From: Helicobacteraceae bacterium
GTDB taxonomy: Bacteria; Campylobacterota; Campylobacteria; Campylobacterales; SZUA-545
Direction: 5' to 3'
Length of the DNA stretch: 6,347 nucleotides
Assembly (NCBI GenBank): GCA_003250175.1
Contig: QKHD01000306.1
Location: 1 to 6,347, forward strand
The notes under the pieces are model-generated. The model did not search any database. It saw only the letters and a program-made list of their open reading frames with translations, and had not been told where the DNA came from. The position numbers and the translations under genes were made by a program. Below, piece after piece: positions 1-5,835 of this stretch. Within the stretch, counting starts at the first letter, position 1. The number at the start of each line of letters is the position of its first letter.

Positions 1-725
1 AAGCCCTGGAAAGCGAGCGCTTTACCGCCGGGATCGCCATCCACTCGCCGTACTCCGTGCACCCGGTGATGGTGCGCCGCGTGCTTGACATGGCCAGGGC
101 ACAAAACCTGCCCGTTTCCGCCCACTTTATGGAGAGCCCCGCGGAGCGGGAGTGGCTGGACCGCTCCGGAGGAGACTTTAAACCCTTCTTTGAGACGTTC
201 TTAAAAACCGACAAGGCGGTCACCTCCGGATTTGAATTTCTGGGTCAGTTCATGAACCTTTCGCCGCTCTATACCCACGGAGTGGAGATTAACGACGAGG
301 AGCTGGCGCGTATCGGAGCGCAGGGCGGCACGGTGGTGCATTGCCCCGTCTCCAACCGGCTGCTCGGTTGCGGGCTTTTGGATCTGGAACGCCTCAAGGC
401 CAACGAGATTCCCTATGCCATCGCCACGGACGGGCTAAGCTCCAACTACGACCTCAACCTCTTTAAGGAGATGCGTACGGCGCTCTTTCAGCAGACGGGG
501 CTGGCCCTGCCGTTGCTGGCACGTGACCTGATTATCGCCGGAACGCGAAACGGCTCAAAGGCCCTGGGGCTCAACGGCGGCATGCTGGAAGCCGGCAAAG
601 ATGCGGACATGATCGTTCTGCAGCTTCCCGAAAAGGTGGAAGACGAACGGCTTTTGGCCTTGCAGATTATCCTGCACATTAACGAAGCGGAAGCGGTCTT
701 TATTCAAGGAGAACGGGTACGATGA
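1..725 (+). CDS. mqnF: Aminofutalosine-deaminase-family amidohydrolase, C-terminal part (5' end outside window)
   Basis: The reading frame is open from base 3, so the gene starts before the window; the GTG at 57 is internal (it lies in HSPYSVHP). About 240 residues are visible. The residues of the Trz/Atz/SAH-deaminase branch of the amidohydrolases are present in order: the metal-ligand His and proton-shuttle Glu of an HxxE motif (123-134, AHFMES), a catalytic His (276-278, YTHGV) and the metal-ligand Asp (429-431, ATDGLSSN). The HxH ligand pair would lie upstream. The family hydrolyses exocyclic amino groups of purines. In the futalosine route to menaquinone, MqnF-type members deaminate aminodeoxyfutalosine in the cytoplasm. 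Many Campylobacterota are thought to bypass that step with an MTAN nucleosidase, so the true substrate here is uncertain and the symbol is tentative. The stop overlaps the sppA start (ATGA, 722-725), which implies translational coupling. Confidence 0.8.
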   Translation, partial: ALESERFTAGIAIHSPYSVHPVMVRRVLDMARAQNLPVSAHFMESPAEREWLDRSGGDFKPFFETFLKTDKAVTSGFEFLGQFMNLSPLYTHGVEINDEELARIGAQGGTVVHCPVSNRLLGCGLLDLERLKANEIPYAIATDGLSSNYDLNLFKEMRTALFQQTGLALPLLARDLIIAGTRNGSKALGLNGGMLEAGKDADMIVLQLPEKVEDERLLALQIILHINEAEAVFIQGERVR

Positions 726-1624
726 ACGATTACGCACAATTTATAGCAACCATCAAACAGTTTTTATCTCTGGCCCTCTGGCCTATTTTGGCACCGCTTC
801 GGTTTATTCAGAGCCACTTCAAGGCCTCGGTTTTTGTACTGGTGGTCTTTTTGATCTTCCGATCCGGAGGGGGCGAGACCCTCTCCCAGGCTAACCTCTA
901 CCGCATTGACCTGACCGGTCCCATTCTGGACAGCACCGCCTTTTTGGAGGCGATGCATCAGGCCAAGGCGGAAAACATCAAAGGGTTGCTGCTGGTGGTC
1001 AACTCCCCCGGCGGGGCGGTACCGCCCAGCGTGGAAATGATGATGGCCGTGCGGGATTATGCCAAGGAGCGACCGGTGGTGGTCTACGCCTCCGGACTGC
1101 TGGCCAGCGGCAGCTACTACGCCTCCATCTACGGGACGGAGATTATCGCCAACCCCGCCAGTATTGTCGGCTCCATCGGGGTGATCTTCCAGGGCTTTAA
1201 CGCCAAGGAGCTGCTGGAGAAGATCGGGATCAAACCCCATGTGATCAAAAGCGGCAAATACAAAGAGGTGGGTGCGGCCTACCGCGACTGGGAAGAGTAC
1301 GAGACCAGGGCCCTGACGGAACTCTCCACAGACATCTACCGGATGTTTGTCTCCGACGTGGTGCTGGCGCGCAAGCTCAAAATCGAAGATGAAAAGCACT
1401 TTGCGGACGGGCAGGTCTTTTTAGCCTCCAAGGCGAAAAACCTGGGGCTGGTTGACCGGATCGGTAATCTGGAGATGGCGGAAGAGCGGCTGGCGGAACT
1501 GGCCGGTGTGGGCGTGCCCTCATGGAATCAGAAAAGCAAGATGGAGACGCTCTTGGAGCGGGTAGGGGAGAAGGCCAGCGTGATGCTGGTCAATCAGGCA
1601 TACCGCCTGAGCAGCGGTATGTGA
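722..1624 (+). CDS. sppA: Signal peptide peptidase SppA (short form, S49 family)
   Basis: This 300-residue membrane-anchored serine protease should degrade cleaved signal peptides, with its active site outside the cytoplasmic membrane. One hydrophobic segment lies near residues 35-47 (SVFVLVVFLIF), followed by the S49 core: the NSPGG strand-turn at 94-98, the nucleophile region ASGSYY with Ser129, and the base region IKSGKYKEVG with Lys181. The Ser-to-Lys spacing of 52 equals that of Bacillus subtilis SppA (Ser147/Lys199, from memory). The length fits the single-domain bacterial form, about half of the E. coli protein. The ATG at 722 is preceded by AAGGAG (706-711) and overlaps the upstream stop. 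Co-transcription with the amidohydrolase is likely; I recall the same pair in Campylobacter jejuni (Cj0067-Cj0068). The catalytic residues appear intact. Confidence 0.93.
   Translation: MNDYAQFIATIKQFLSLALWPILAPLRFIQSHFKASVFVLVVFLIFRSGGGETLSQANLYRIDLTGPILDSTAFLEAMHQAKAENIKGLLLVVNSPGGAVPPSVEMMMAVRDYAKERPVVVYASGLLASGSYYASIYGTEIIANPASIVGSIGVIFQGFNAKELLEKIGIKPHVIKSGKYKEVGAAYRDWEEYETRALTELSTDIYRMFVSDVVLARKLKIEDEKHFADGQVFLASKAKNLGLVDRIGNLEMAEERLAELAGVGVPSWNQKSKMETLLERVGEKASVMLVNQAYRLSSGM
1599..1621. terminator. Hairpin at the convergent 3' ends of sppA and the lipoprotein gene
   Basis: Arms CATACCGC (1599-1606) and GCGGTATG (1614-1621) form a perfect 8-bp stem with a 7-nt loop, inside the last codons of sppA and immediately before its stop. 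It lies just beyond the lipoprotein stop on the other strand, so it could end or protect both transcripts. No T-tract follows on either strand, so it is not a canonical intrinsic terminator. A coincidence of coding sequence is possible. Confidence 0.35.
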
Positions 1625-1631
1625 GCCGGGA

Positions 1632-1787
1632 TTATTTGTCCAGTTCTTTAAAGGCCTTGTCGGCGCTTTGGTTCTGCTGGTGGTAGGATGCTCCGGAGGG
1701 TGCCTGATCGGGTTGGATCACCTTGACGGTGCAGCCCGCCAGAATCAATACGGAGACCATGCTAAGCAGCACAAGTGAGGTTTTCAT
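1632..1787 (-). CDS. Small lipoprotein (51 aa), function unknown
   Basis: Reading the minus strand from the ATG at 1787 gives 51 residues ending at a TAA (1632-1634). The N-terminus is a textbook lipoprotein signal: MKTS, a hydrophobic stretch, then the lipobox LAGC, so Cys19 would be lipidated and the protein anchored in the envelope. The mature part is only about 33 residues, polar and rich in Gln, Asp, Lys and Ser, with no recognisable domain. Start choice is supported by AGGAG (1794-1798) six bases upstream. The gene lies 40 bp after the 145-aa exported protein on the same strand, so it may end the bioD operon, but a TGATACAAT extended -10 box in that gap suggests its own promoter too. 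It resembles the many very short lipoproteins of Gram-negative genomes. I do not recognise a family, and no function is proposed. Confidence 0.8.
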   Translation of the reverse strand: MKTSLVLLSMVSVLILAGCTVKVIQPDQAPSGASYHQQNQSADKAFKELDK

Positions 1788-1821
1788 ACGTTACTCCTAA
1801 ATAAACTAATTGACATGACTG

Positions 1822-1830
1822 ATTGTATCA
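1822..1830 (-). promoter_or_regulatory. Candidate extended -10 promoter for the small lipoprotein gene
   Basis: The minus strand reads TGATACAAT, a TGN extended -10 with a good TACAAT hexamer, about 35 bases upstream of the lipoprotein ATG. I see no convincing -35 hexamer. It overlaps the stop codon of the upstream gene. This would allow the lipoprotein to be expressed independently of bioD. Confidence 0.4.
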
Positions 1831-2265
1831 TATCTTCTTAAGGTGACGCATCAGTTCCGGATAGAGGGGGTCACCCGGTCTGATTCCGGAGACAAGAACG
1901 CACAGGCAGCTCTCCGCCTTGGCCGAAGCCAGCAGTACCAGCCCTGCCGAAGCCAAAGAGTTTTCCAAAATGGCGATGTCTGTTTCATCCAGTTCGTCGG
2001 TGACAAACTTGAGCTCCGGCATGATGGAACGCAGCGTCGGCAGGGAGAGGGTGGCGGCAAAAATCCCCTCGGTTTTCAGGCCGACCAGGGCGAGGTTCTC
2101 GCTGTGGGGGCCGATGCCCGGTTTGATCTCGACCGTGTGGTTGTGGGCAGAGAGAAAGGCACCGATCTCCTCGGCCTGGGCTTTCAGCTGCGGGTGGTTG
2201 AGCAAGATCGTATCGGCCATGAGCGAAGCGATCAAAAGAAGCAGCAGGGTCAACAAACGGATCAT
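1828..2265 (-). CDS. Exported protein of unknown function (145 aa), bioD-coupled
   Basis: The start is set at the ATG at 2265, not the in-frame ATG thirty bases upstream (2295). It overlaps the bioD stop as ATGA (2262-2265), and it places a clean Sec signal at the N-terminus: MIR, then a leucine-rich core (LLTLLLLLIASLMA) with cleavage likely near residues 16-18. The mature protein is about 128 residues, a soluble alpha/beta-looking sequence with alternating hydrophobic strands (NLALVGL, AGLVLLASA, CLCVLV) and acidic patches. A CxC pair lies near the C-terminus (SCLCVLVS). It should be periplasmic or surface-exposed. I do not recognise the family. Coupling to bioD suggests co-transcription but not a shared function, because BioD is cytoplasmic. 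The next gene downstream on the same strand encodes a small lipoprotein. Confidence 0.75.
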   Translation of the reverse strand: MIRLLTLLLLLIASLMADTILLNHPQLKAQAEEIGAFLSAHNHTVEIKPGIGPHSENLALVGLKTEGIFAATLSLPTLRSIMPELKFVTDELDETDIAILENSLASAGLVLLASAKAESCLCVLVSGIRPGDPLYPELMRHLKKI

Positions 2266-2906
2266 GCCAGCACCTCGTCCACAAAGGCTTCGCAATCCTC
2301 CGGAAAGAGGTAGAGGGGGCGGTTTAGTTTAGCCAGAAACCCACGGCTGATTGTATCAAAGAGCTCTTTGCTGCCAAAGCGGTTGATGCCCCAGTGAAAA
2401 GGGATGCCCCGGTTGGCCAGAAACTCGTGGTGTACCAGGCTCTCGCTGATGGTGCCCAGTTTGTCGGTGGTAAAAAAGAGGACGCGGGCATTCAGCTGAT
2501 GGGCCAGGTCGATGACAAAGGTCGTATCGTCGATGGGGGTCATGATGCCGCCTGCGCTCTCGATCAGCACCACATCGCTGACCGATTCGACTCTCTCCAC
2601 GGCTTGGCGTATACGCTCATAATCAATGGGCGTTTCACCCCGTGCGATGGCCGGAGCGGCGGGAAGGGAAAACTGAACGGGGACGACATCGTCCAGGGTG
2701 ATGGCGGAAAACCCGGGGTTGAGTTCCCGGCATTTTTGAAAGAGGCGGTTGCCGTCTTGGGGCAGCGTCTCCACCCCTGTTTCAATGGGTTTGACCGCCC
2801 CCACGCGAAGCCCCCGGGCTGCCAGAGAATCCAGCAGTTGCAGGGTCAGGTGGGTCTTGCCGTAGTCGGTATTCGCAGCGGTTATCAGCAGTCGTTTTGT
2901 TTGCAT
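2262..2906 (-). CDS. bioD: ATP-dependent dethiobiotin synthetase BioD
   Basis: This 214-residue cytoplasmic enzyme closes the ureido ring of dethiobiotin from 7,8-diaminopelargonate, CO2 and ATP, the penultimate step of biotin synthesis. The P-loop is at residues 9-18 (TAANTDYGKT, with Lys17 and Thr18). The substrate-binding lysine lies in VKPIETG (Lys39), and the Mg/carboxylate region is IESAGG (115-120, Glu115), matching the VEGAGG of the family. The first P-loop glycine is Ala, as I recall for Helicobacter pylori BioD, and DKLGTISESL (148-157) also resembles that branch, so this is probably lineage-typical rather than a defect. Length is normal. The Shine-Dalgarno is weak (GGAAAC about 9 bases upstream). 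No other bio gene is nearby; scattered bio genes are common in this group. Its stop overlaps the start of the next gene. Confidence 0.9.
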   Translation of the reverse strand: MQTKRLLITAANTDYGKTHLTLQLLDSLAARGLRVGAVKPIETGVETLPQDGNRLFQKCRELNPGFSAITLDDVVPVQFSLPAAPAIARGETPIDYERIRQAVERVESVSDVVLIESAGGIMTPIDDTTFVIDLAHQLNARVLFFTTDKLGTISESLVHHEFLANRGIPFHWGINRFGSKELFDTISRGFLAKLNRPLYLFPEDCEAFVDEVLA

Positions 2907-2942
2907 TTCTTTGTTTCCGGATAGTGATTCAGAGTTGTTTGA

Positions 2943-2951
2943 ATCGTAACA
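2943..2951 (-). promoter_or_regulatory. Candidate extended -10 promoter for bioD
   Basis: The minus strand reads TGTTACGAT, a TGN extended -10 element, 37 bases upstream of the bioD ATG, which would give a leader of roughly 30 nt. No good -35 lies at 16-18 bp. A TAGACA further upstream is spaced too far, at 20 bp. This is the best candidate in the divergent intergenic region, but only a weak match. Confidence 0.35.
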
Positions 2952-3032
2952 CAGGTGTGGTAAATATCTGTCTACGAAAAAGAAATGTTTATTTTCTTAA
3001 TACTTTCATGTAGTTTTAATCTAATTGGCGAG

Positions 3033-3038
3033 TATAAT
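3033..3038 (+). promoter_or_regulatory. Candidate -10 box for the histidine kinase gene
   Basis: A perfect TATAAT lies about 75 bases before the kinase start, preceded by an AT-rich, T-rich stretch (3011-3026) instead of a clear -35 hexamer. That is the style described for Campylobacterota housekeeping promoters. It predicts transcription from about 3045 and a 70-nt leader. Its position argues that the in-frame ATG at 2985 lies upstream of the transcript and is not the start. Confidence 0.5.
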
Positions 3039-3102
3039 GGACGTGGCTATTGGGAAGAAAAGGATAGCGACGTTTCGATCGCGTGTGTTTCGATTCTTTC
3101 AC

Positions 3103-3108
3103 AGGAGG
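3103..3108 (+). promoter_or_regulatory. Shine-Dalgarno that fixes the histidine kinase start
   Basis: AGGAGG sits five bases before the ATG at 3114. The frame is open 43 codons further upstream to an ATG at 2985, but that start has no Shine-Dalgarno and would precede the -10 box at 3033. The Met at 3114 also begins a conventional short cytoplasmic tail before the first membrane segment. Confidence 0.85.
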
Positions 3109-3113
3109 TTGGT

Positions 3114-4796
3114 ATGGAGTTTTTAAGACGTACCAGTTATCTCGGAAAATTCACAGGTCTTTTTATTCTGGTCGGGGTATTGCTCGCTATTTTGAGTTTT
3201 GGCGTGCTTCACCTTGAACAGCTCCGTCTTAAAGAGCGGATCGACCAGGATCGCGGGCAGATTGTCCTTAGTTTCAAACAGAGCGAGTATCAGCGCATGC
3301 TGCAGGGGTATGACGACTTGCTACATGCCATCAGGGAGAATCCCCAGTTCCGTGCCTATATCAAAGCACCCCAACAGCATCGGGAAGATATCAAGGGACT
3401 TTTTAAAACCCTGAGCGCCAGCGATGCCAATATCATGCAGCTGCGCTACCTTGATGCCAAGGGAATGGAAAAGGTCCGTGTCGACCGCTACGAGATTGGG
3501 CAGGCTCCCTTTGTCGTGCCACAGGCCGGGCTGCAGGATAAGGCGCACCGGGACTATTTTCAGGAGACCGCCAAGAAACGGGCGGAAGAGCTCTATATCT
3601 CCCGGCTTGATCTTAATATCGAGCACAAAAAGGTCGAAATCCCCTACCGTCCGGTGCTGCGCTTTGGGATCCCCGTCTATGAGAAGGGGTTTGAGGGGAT
3701 TATTATCGTCAACGTCTTCATGCAGGCTATTTTGGAAAACCTCATTGACTCCTATATGTTTAACGTCTTTATCTACGACGAGTCCGGATGCCTGCTGAAA
3801 ACCAACAACGCCTCCTTTAAAAACTGGAGCTGCTATCAGGAAGGGCCGTTTGAAGTAACCCATCCGGAGCGTACATCGTTTCGTTTGTTGCACCAAGCGG
3901 TTTTGAGTGAGACCAACGGCACGCTGTATCTCGGTCTTGGGGAGCGGGACGCCAGTGAATGGCTGATCGATACGATCCGCGAGGCCTTTATTGTTTTGGT
4001 TCTGGTTATTATTCCCGTCGGCTTTTTGCTGGCACTCTTTCTGGCCCGCATCCCTAAGCGGCTCTTTGATGAACTGGAAGAGCGTCAGGCTCTGCTGATT
4101 CACCAGGCACGCCACGCCGCCATGGGCGAGCTGATCAGCAACCTGGCCCACCACTGGCGCCAACCGCTCAATGCCCTGGGGCTGCAGATTCAGGATCTGC
4201 GCGAAGCCTATAACTACGGCGAAATCAACGAAGCCTATCTGGACAACATGATCGGCACCTCCATGACCACCATTCAGGCCATGTCGGAAAACATTAACAA
4301 CCTCCGTGCCTTCGTACAGAGCAGCGAGGAGCAGCAGCGGTTCAGTATGCATGAGGTGGTGCTCTCCACCACGGCGATGTTTACGGAAGAGTTCAACCGG
4401 CAGAATATCCACGTCAAATTTGAGGGTGAAGATGCGATGATTACCGGCTACTACAATGAGATCAAGCAGGTGATCTACAGCATCATCAACAACGCCAAGG
4501 AGGCCATCTTGCAGCAGCGGGAAACGGACCCGGGGCTGCAGGGTATGATCTTTATTACGGGTACCAAAGAGCATATAGTGATCCGAGATAACGGCGGCGG
4601 TATCCCCAAGGGGATCAAAGAGCGTATTTTCGAGCCCTACTACACGACCAAATTTCAATCCGCCGGAGTCGGGCTGGGGCTTTTCCTGGCCAAGAACATT
4701 ATCGAAGAGCGGATGCATGGTCAGCTGCTGGTTCGCAACGTGGAAAACGGCGCGGAATTTGAGATCGTGCTGCCCGAAAACCGCGATTTCAACTAA
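3114..4796 (+). CDS. Membrane sensor histidine kinase with periplasmic Cache-type domain
   Basis: The 560-residue protein has a cytoplasmic tail, TM1 (about 13-33), a periplasmic domain of about 255 residues, TM2 (about 291-311) and a kinase core. The periplasmic part looks like a double Cache (PDC) fold, with motifs such as RYLDAKGMEKVRV (111-123), LQDKAHRDYF (140-149), SRLDLN (163-168) and PVLRFGIPVYE (180-190). There is no HAMP domain; a short helical linker leads to the H-box LAHHWRQPLNAL, with His346 the likely phosphoacceptor. The N-box (IINNAKEAI), G1 (IRDNGGGIP), F-box (IFEPYYTTK) and G2 (GVGLGL) are all intact, so the kinase should be active. It would sense an extracytoplasmic small molecule, often a carboxylate or amino acid in this class, and phosphorylate a response regulator. 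No regulator gene is adjacent in this window, and the ligand is unknown. phnA follows 42 bp later. Confidence 0.9.
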   Translation: MEFLRRTSYLGKFTGLFILVGVLLAILSFGVLHLEQLRLKERIDQDRGQIVLSFKQSEYQRMLQGYDDLLHAIRENPQFRAYIKAPQQHREDIKGLFKTLSASDANIMQLRYLDAKGMEKVRVDRYEIGQAPFVVPQAGLQDKAHRDYFQETAKKRAEELYISRLDLNIEHKKVEIPYRPVLRFGIPVYEKGFEGIIIVNVFMQAILENLIDSYMFNVFIYDESGCLLKTNNASFKNWSCYQEGPFEVTHPERTSFRLLHQAVLSETNGTLYLGLGERDASEWLIDTIREAFIVLVLVIIPVGFLLALFLARIPKRLFDELEERQALLIHQARHAAMGELISNLAHHWRQPLNALGLQIQDLREAYNYGEINEAYLDNMIGTSMTTIQAMSENINNLRAFVQSSEEQQRFSMHEVVLSTTAMFTEEFNRQNIHVKFEGEDAMITGYYNEIKQVIYSIINNAKEAILQQRETDPGLQGMIFITGTKEHIVIRDNGGGIPKGIKERIFEPYYTTKFQSAGVGLGLFLAKNIIEERMHGQLLVRNVENGAEFEIVLPENRDFN

Positions 4797-4838
4797 AACA
4801 TGCATAATTCGATCAAATAAACCAGATAAGGCAAGAAT

Positions 4839-5405
4839 ATGAGCGTAATGGATACCTTGATCGCACGCAGCGGCGGACGCTGTGAATTATGCGGTGCGGA
4901 GGGCGAGCTTCACCTCCATGCCGTGGCGCCGTCGGACGGTACGGCTGAGCAGAGTGTCGCAGTATGCGGCACCTGCCAGGAGCAGCTGAGTCATCCGGAG
5001 AGCATGGATGCCAACCACTGGCGCTGTCTGAACGACAGCATGTGGAGCCAGGAGCCTGCGGTTCAGGTGATGGCCTACCGTATTCTCTACACCCTCCGGA
5101 ATGAAGGGTGGCCCCAGGAGCTGCTGGATATGCTCTACCTCGATGACGAGACCAAGGCCTGGGCCGAAGCGGGTATCGCCAAGGATGACGGCGTCGTTCA
5201 CCGCGACAGCAACGGCGCCATCTTGCAAGAGGGCGATACGGTCACGCTGATTAAGGACCTGGAGGTCAAGGGTGCGGGCTTTACGGCCAAACGTGGCACG
5301 GTGGTAAAAAACATTCACCTGACCGAAGACCCCAAATATATCGAAGGCAAGATCAACGGAACCCAGATCGTTCTCGTTGCCGCCTACATGAAAAAATCCA
5401 ACTAA
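4839..5405 (+). CDS. phnA: PhnA-family zinc-ribbon protein (long form)
   Basis: The 188-residue cytoplasmic protein has the two PhnA parts. At the N-terminus is a zinc ribbon with Cys15, Cys18, Cys43 and Cys46 (CxxC, 24 residues, CxxC). At the C-terminus is the PhnA domain (about 122-188: DSNGAILQEGDTVTLIKDLEVKG, shown here only by its borders DSNG and KDLEVKG, then the basic KRGTVVKNI segment and the ending IVLVAAYMKKSN). E. coli PhnA/YjdM is about 110 residues; the extra length here is a middle helical segment (about 55-120, with several Trp). Despite the name, the family is not a phosphonate-cleaving enzyme and its role is not established. The start at 4839 has AAGG seven bases upstream. 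The gene could be read through from the kinase 42 bp before it. Its stop codon lies within a hairpin. Confidence 0.85.
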   Translation: MSVMDTLIARSGGRCELCGAEGELHLHAVAPSDGTAEQSVAVCGTCQEQLSHPESMDANHWRCLNDSMWSQEPAVQVMAYRILYTLRNEGWPQELLDMLYLDDETKAWAEAGIAKDDGVVHRDSNGAILQEGDTVTLIKDLEVKGAGFTAKRGTVVKNIHLTEDPKYIEGKINGTQIVLVAAYMKKSN

Positions 5406-5436
5406 GGGCTCGCCCCTTAGTTGACTAACTTCTTTT
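5400..5436 (+). terminator. Probable terminator after phnA, overlapping its stop codon
   Basis: AACTAAGGG (5400-5408) and CCCTTAGTT (5414-5422) pair perfectly over 9 bp around a 5-nt loop. The phnA TAA (5403-5405) is part of the left arm. A T-rich run (TTCTTTT, 5430-5436) begins 7 bases after the stem instead of directly, so termination may be imperfect. It separates phnA from the strong promoter just downstream. Confidence 0.6.
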
Positions 5437-5443
5437 AAAAATC

Positions 5444-5472
5444 TTGACATAAATCGACTCAAGTATTATAAT
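5444..5472 (+). promoter_or_regulatory. Full-consensus sigma70 promoter for the small-protein genes
   Basis: TTGACA (5444-5449) and TATAAT (5467-5472) are both exact and separated by the ideal 17 bp. Transcription should start near 5479, giving a leader of about 40 nt before the 32-codon gene. A short inverted repeat, CTTGA (5443-5447) and TCAAG (5459-5463), spans the -35 and spacer and could be an operator, but five-base arms occur often by chance. No other gene in the window has a comparable promoter. Confidence 0.85.
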
Positions 5473-5520
5473 TTCACTCCACACTTACCTTAACAAACTT
5501 TATGACGCTTGGAGGTTCAG

Positions 5521-5619
5521 ATGAAAATCTCTTTCAACCGTGATTTGGTTATTTTGGCATTGATCGAAAGCGCGATCCTTCTCTCTTCGTTTTACTACGT
5601 CAATGCGCACGGTGCGTAG
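5521..5619 (+). CDS. Small single-span membrane protein (32 aa), unknown
   Basis: ATG at 5521 to TAG at 5617-5619 encodes 32 residues. A short polar N-terminus (MKISFNRD) is followed by a hydrophobic helix of about 18 residues (LVILALIESAILLSSFYY) with one buried Glu, and a short tail (VNAHGA). It therefore looks like a single-pass inner-membrane miniprotein. Translation is well supported: GGAGG (5511-5515) five bases upstream, and a full-consensus sigma70 promoter about 50 bases before that. The next gene's Shine-Dalgarno overlaps its stop codon, so the two are probably translated together. Miniproteins of this form are often accessory subunits of membrane complexes or regulators, but nothing here identifies a partner. 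Codon content is ordinary. I do not recognise a homologue. Confidence 0.65.
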   Translation: MKISFNRDLVILALIESAILLSSFYYVNAHGA

Positions 5620-5629
5620 GAGGCGGGGT

Positions 5630-5800
5630 ATGCTAATCACCATCGACATGCTGAGCGCGTATGAACCGGTTATTGTGGCCAACCGACGCTACTGGCGCCG
5701 GGCGGGCAGACTGTATGACGCCCGCATCACCCCCCTGGGACTGGTGCAGATTCATCCGGTAGCTTCCGTCACACCGCCCGTTTCATCCAACGCGGCCTAA
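5630..5800 (+). CDS. Small basic protein (56 aa), unknown, coupled to the 32-aa gene
   Basis: The start is the ATG at 5630, because AGGAGG (5618-5623) lies six bases upstream and overlaps the TAG of the preceding gene. A non-ATG start nine codons earlier would overlap that gene and has no comparable ribosome site. The 56-residue product has a short hydrophobic beginning (MLITIDML), a basic aromatic segment (ANRRYWRRAGRLYDARI, about 22-38), a short hydrophobic strand (GLVQIHPVA) and a low-complexity tail rich in Pro, Ser and Val. There are no cysteines, no signal peptide and no transmembrane helix, so it is probably cytoplasmic, perhaps bound to nucleic acid or to the inner membrane through its arginines. 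The family is unrecognised. It is co-transcribed with the 32-aa membrane protein and ends 35 bp before the metalloprotease. Confidence 0.6.
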   Translation: MLITIDMLSAYEPVIVANRRYWRRAGRLYDARITPLGLVQIHPVASVTPPVSSNAA

Positions 5801-5820
5801 GGCACGAAGAGTCCGCCCTG

Positions 5821-5829
5821 TGCTACAAT
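5821..5829 (+). promoter_or_regulatory. Extended -10 just before the metalloprotease start (possible leaderless promoter)
   Basis: TGCTACAAT is a TGN extended -10 that ends six bases before the ATG at 5836. RNA polymerase would then start at or next to the A of the ATG, giving a leaderless mRNA. This fits the lack of any Shine-Dalgarno there. No -35 hexamer is visible. Confidence 0.4.
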
Positions 5830-5835
5830 CTTCCC

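Noticed and set aside
1810..1815. TTGACA on the plus strand as a promoter -35
   Set aside because: There is no -10 hexamer at 16-18 bp and no plus-strand gene follows.
1843..2924. Plus-strand frames of 137-176 codons opposite bioD and the exported orphan protein
   Set aside because: They are shadow frames, without domains or ribosome sites, of genes supported by BioD motifs and a signal peptide on the other strand.
2985..3113. An N-terminal extension of the histidine kinase from the ATG at 2985
   Set aside because: There is no Shine-Dalgarno, the segment contains the TATAAT box at 3033-3038, and a strong AGGAGG precedes the ATG at 3114.
3321..4805. A 494-codon open frame on the minus strand opposite the histidine kinase
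   Set aside because: It lies wholly antisense to a gene with intact kinase motifs, has no recognisable domain, and is the open shadow frame expected from the codon bias of the sense gene.
4887..5462. A 191-codon minus-strand frame opposite phnA
   Set aside because: It is antisense to a clear zinc-ribbon PhnA protein and its frame runs into the promoter region at 5444; no domain is visible in it.
5502..5543. A 13-codon upstream ORF overlapping the start of the 32-aa gene
   Set aside because: It has no Shine-Dalgarno of its own, and the GGAGG inside it serves the ATG at 5521.
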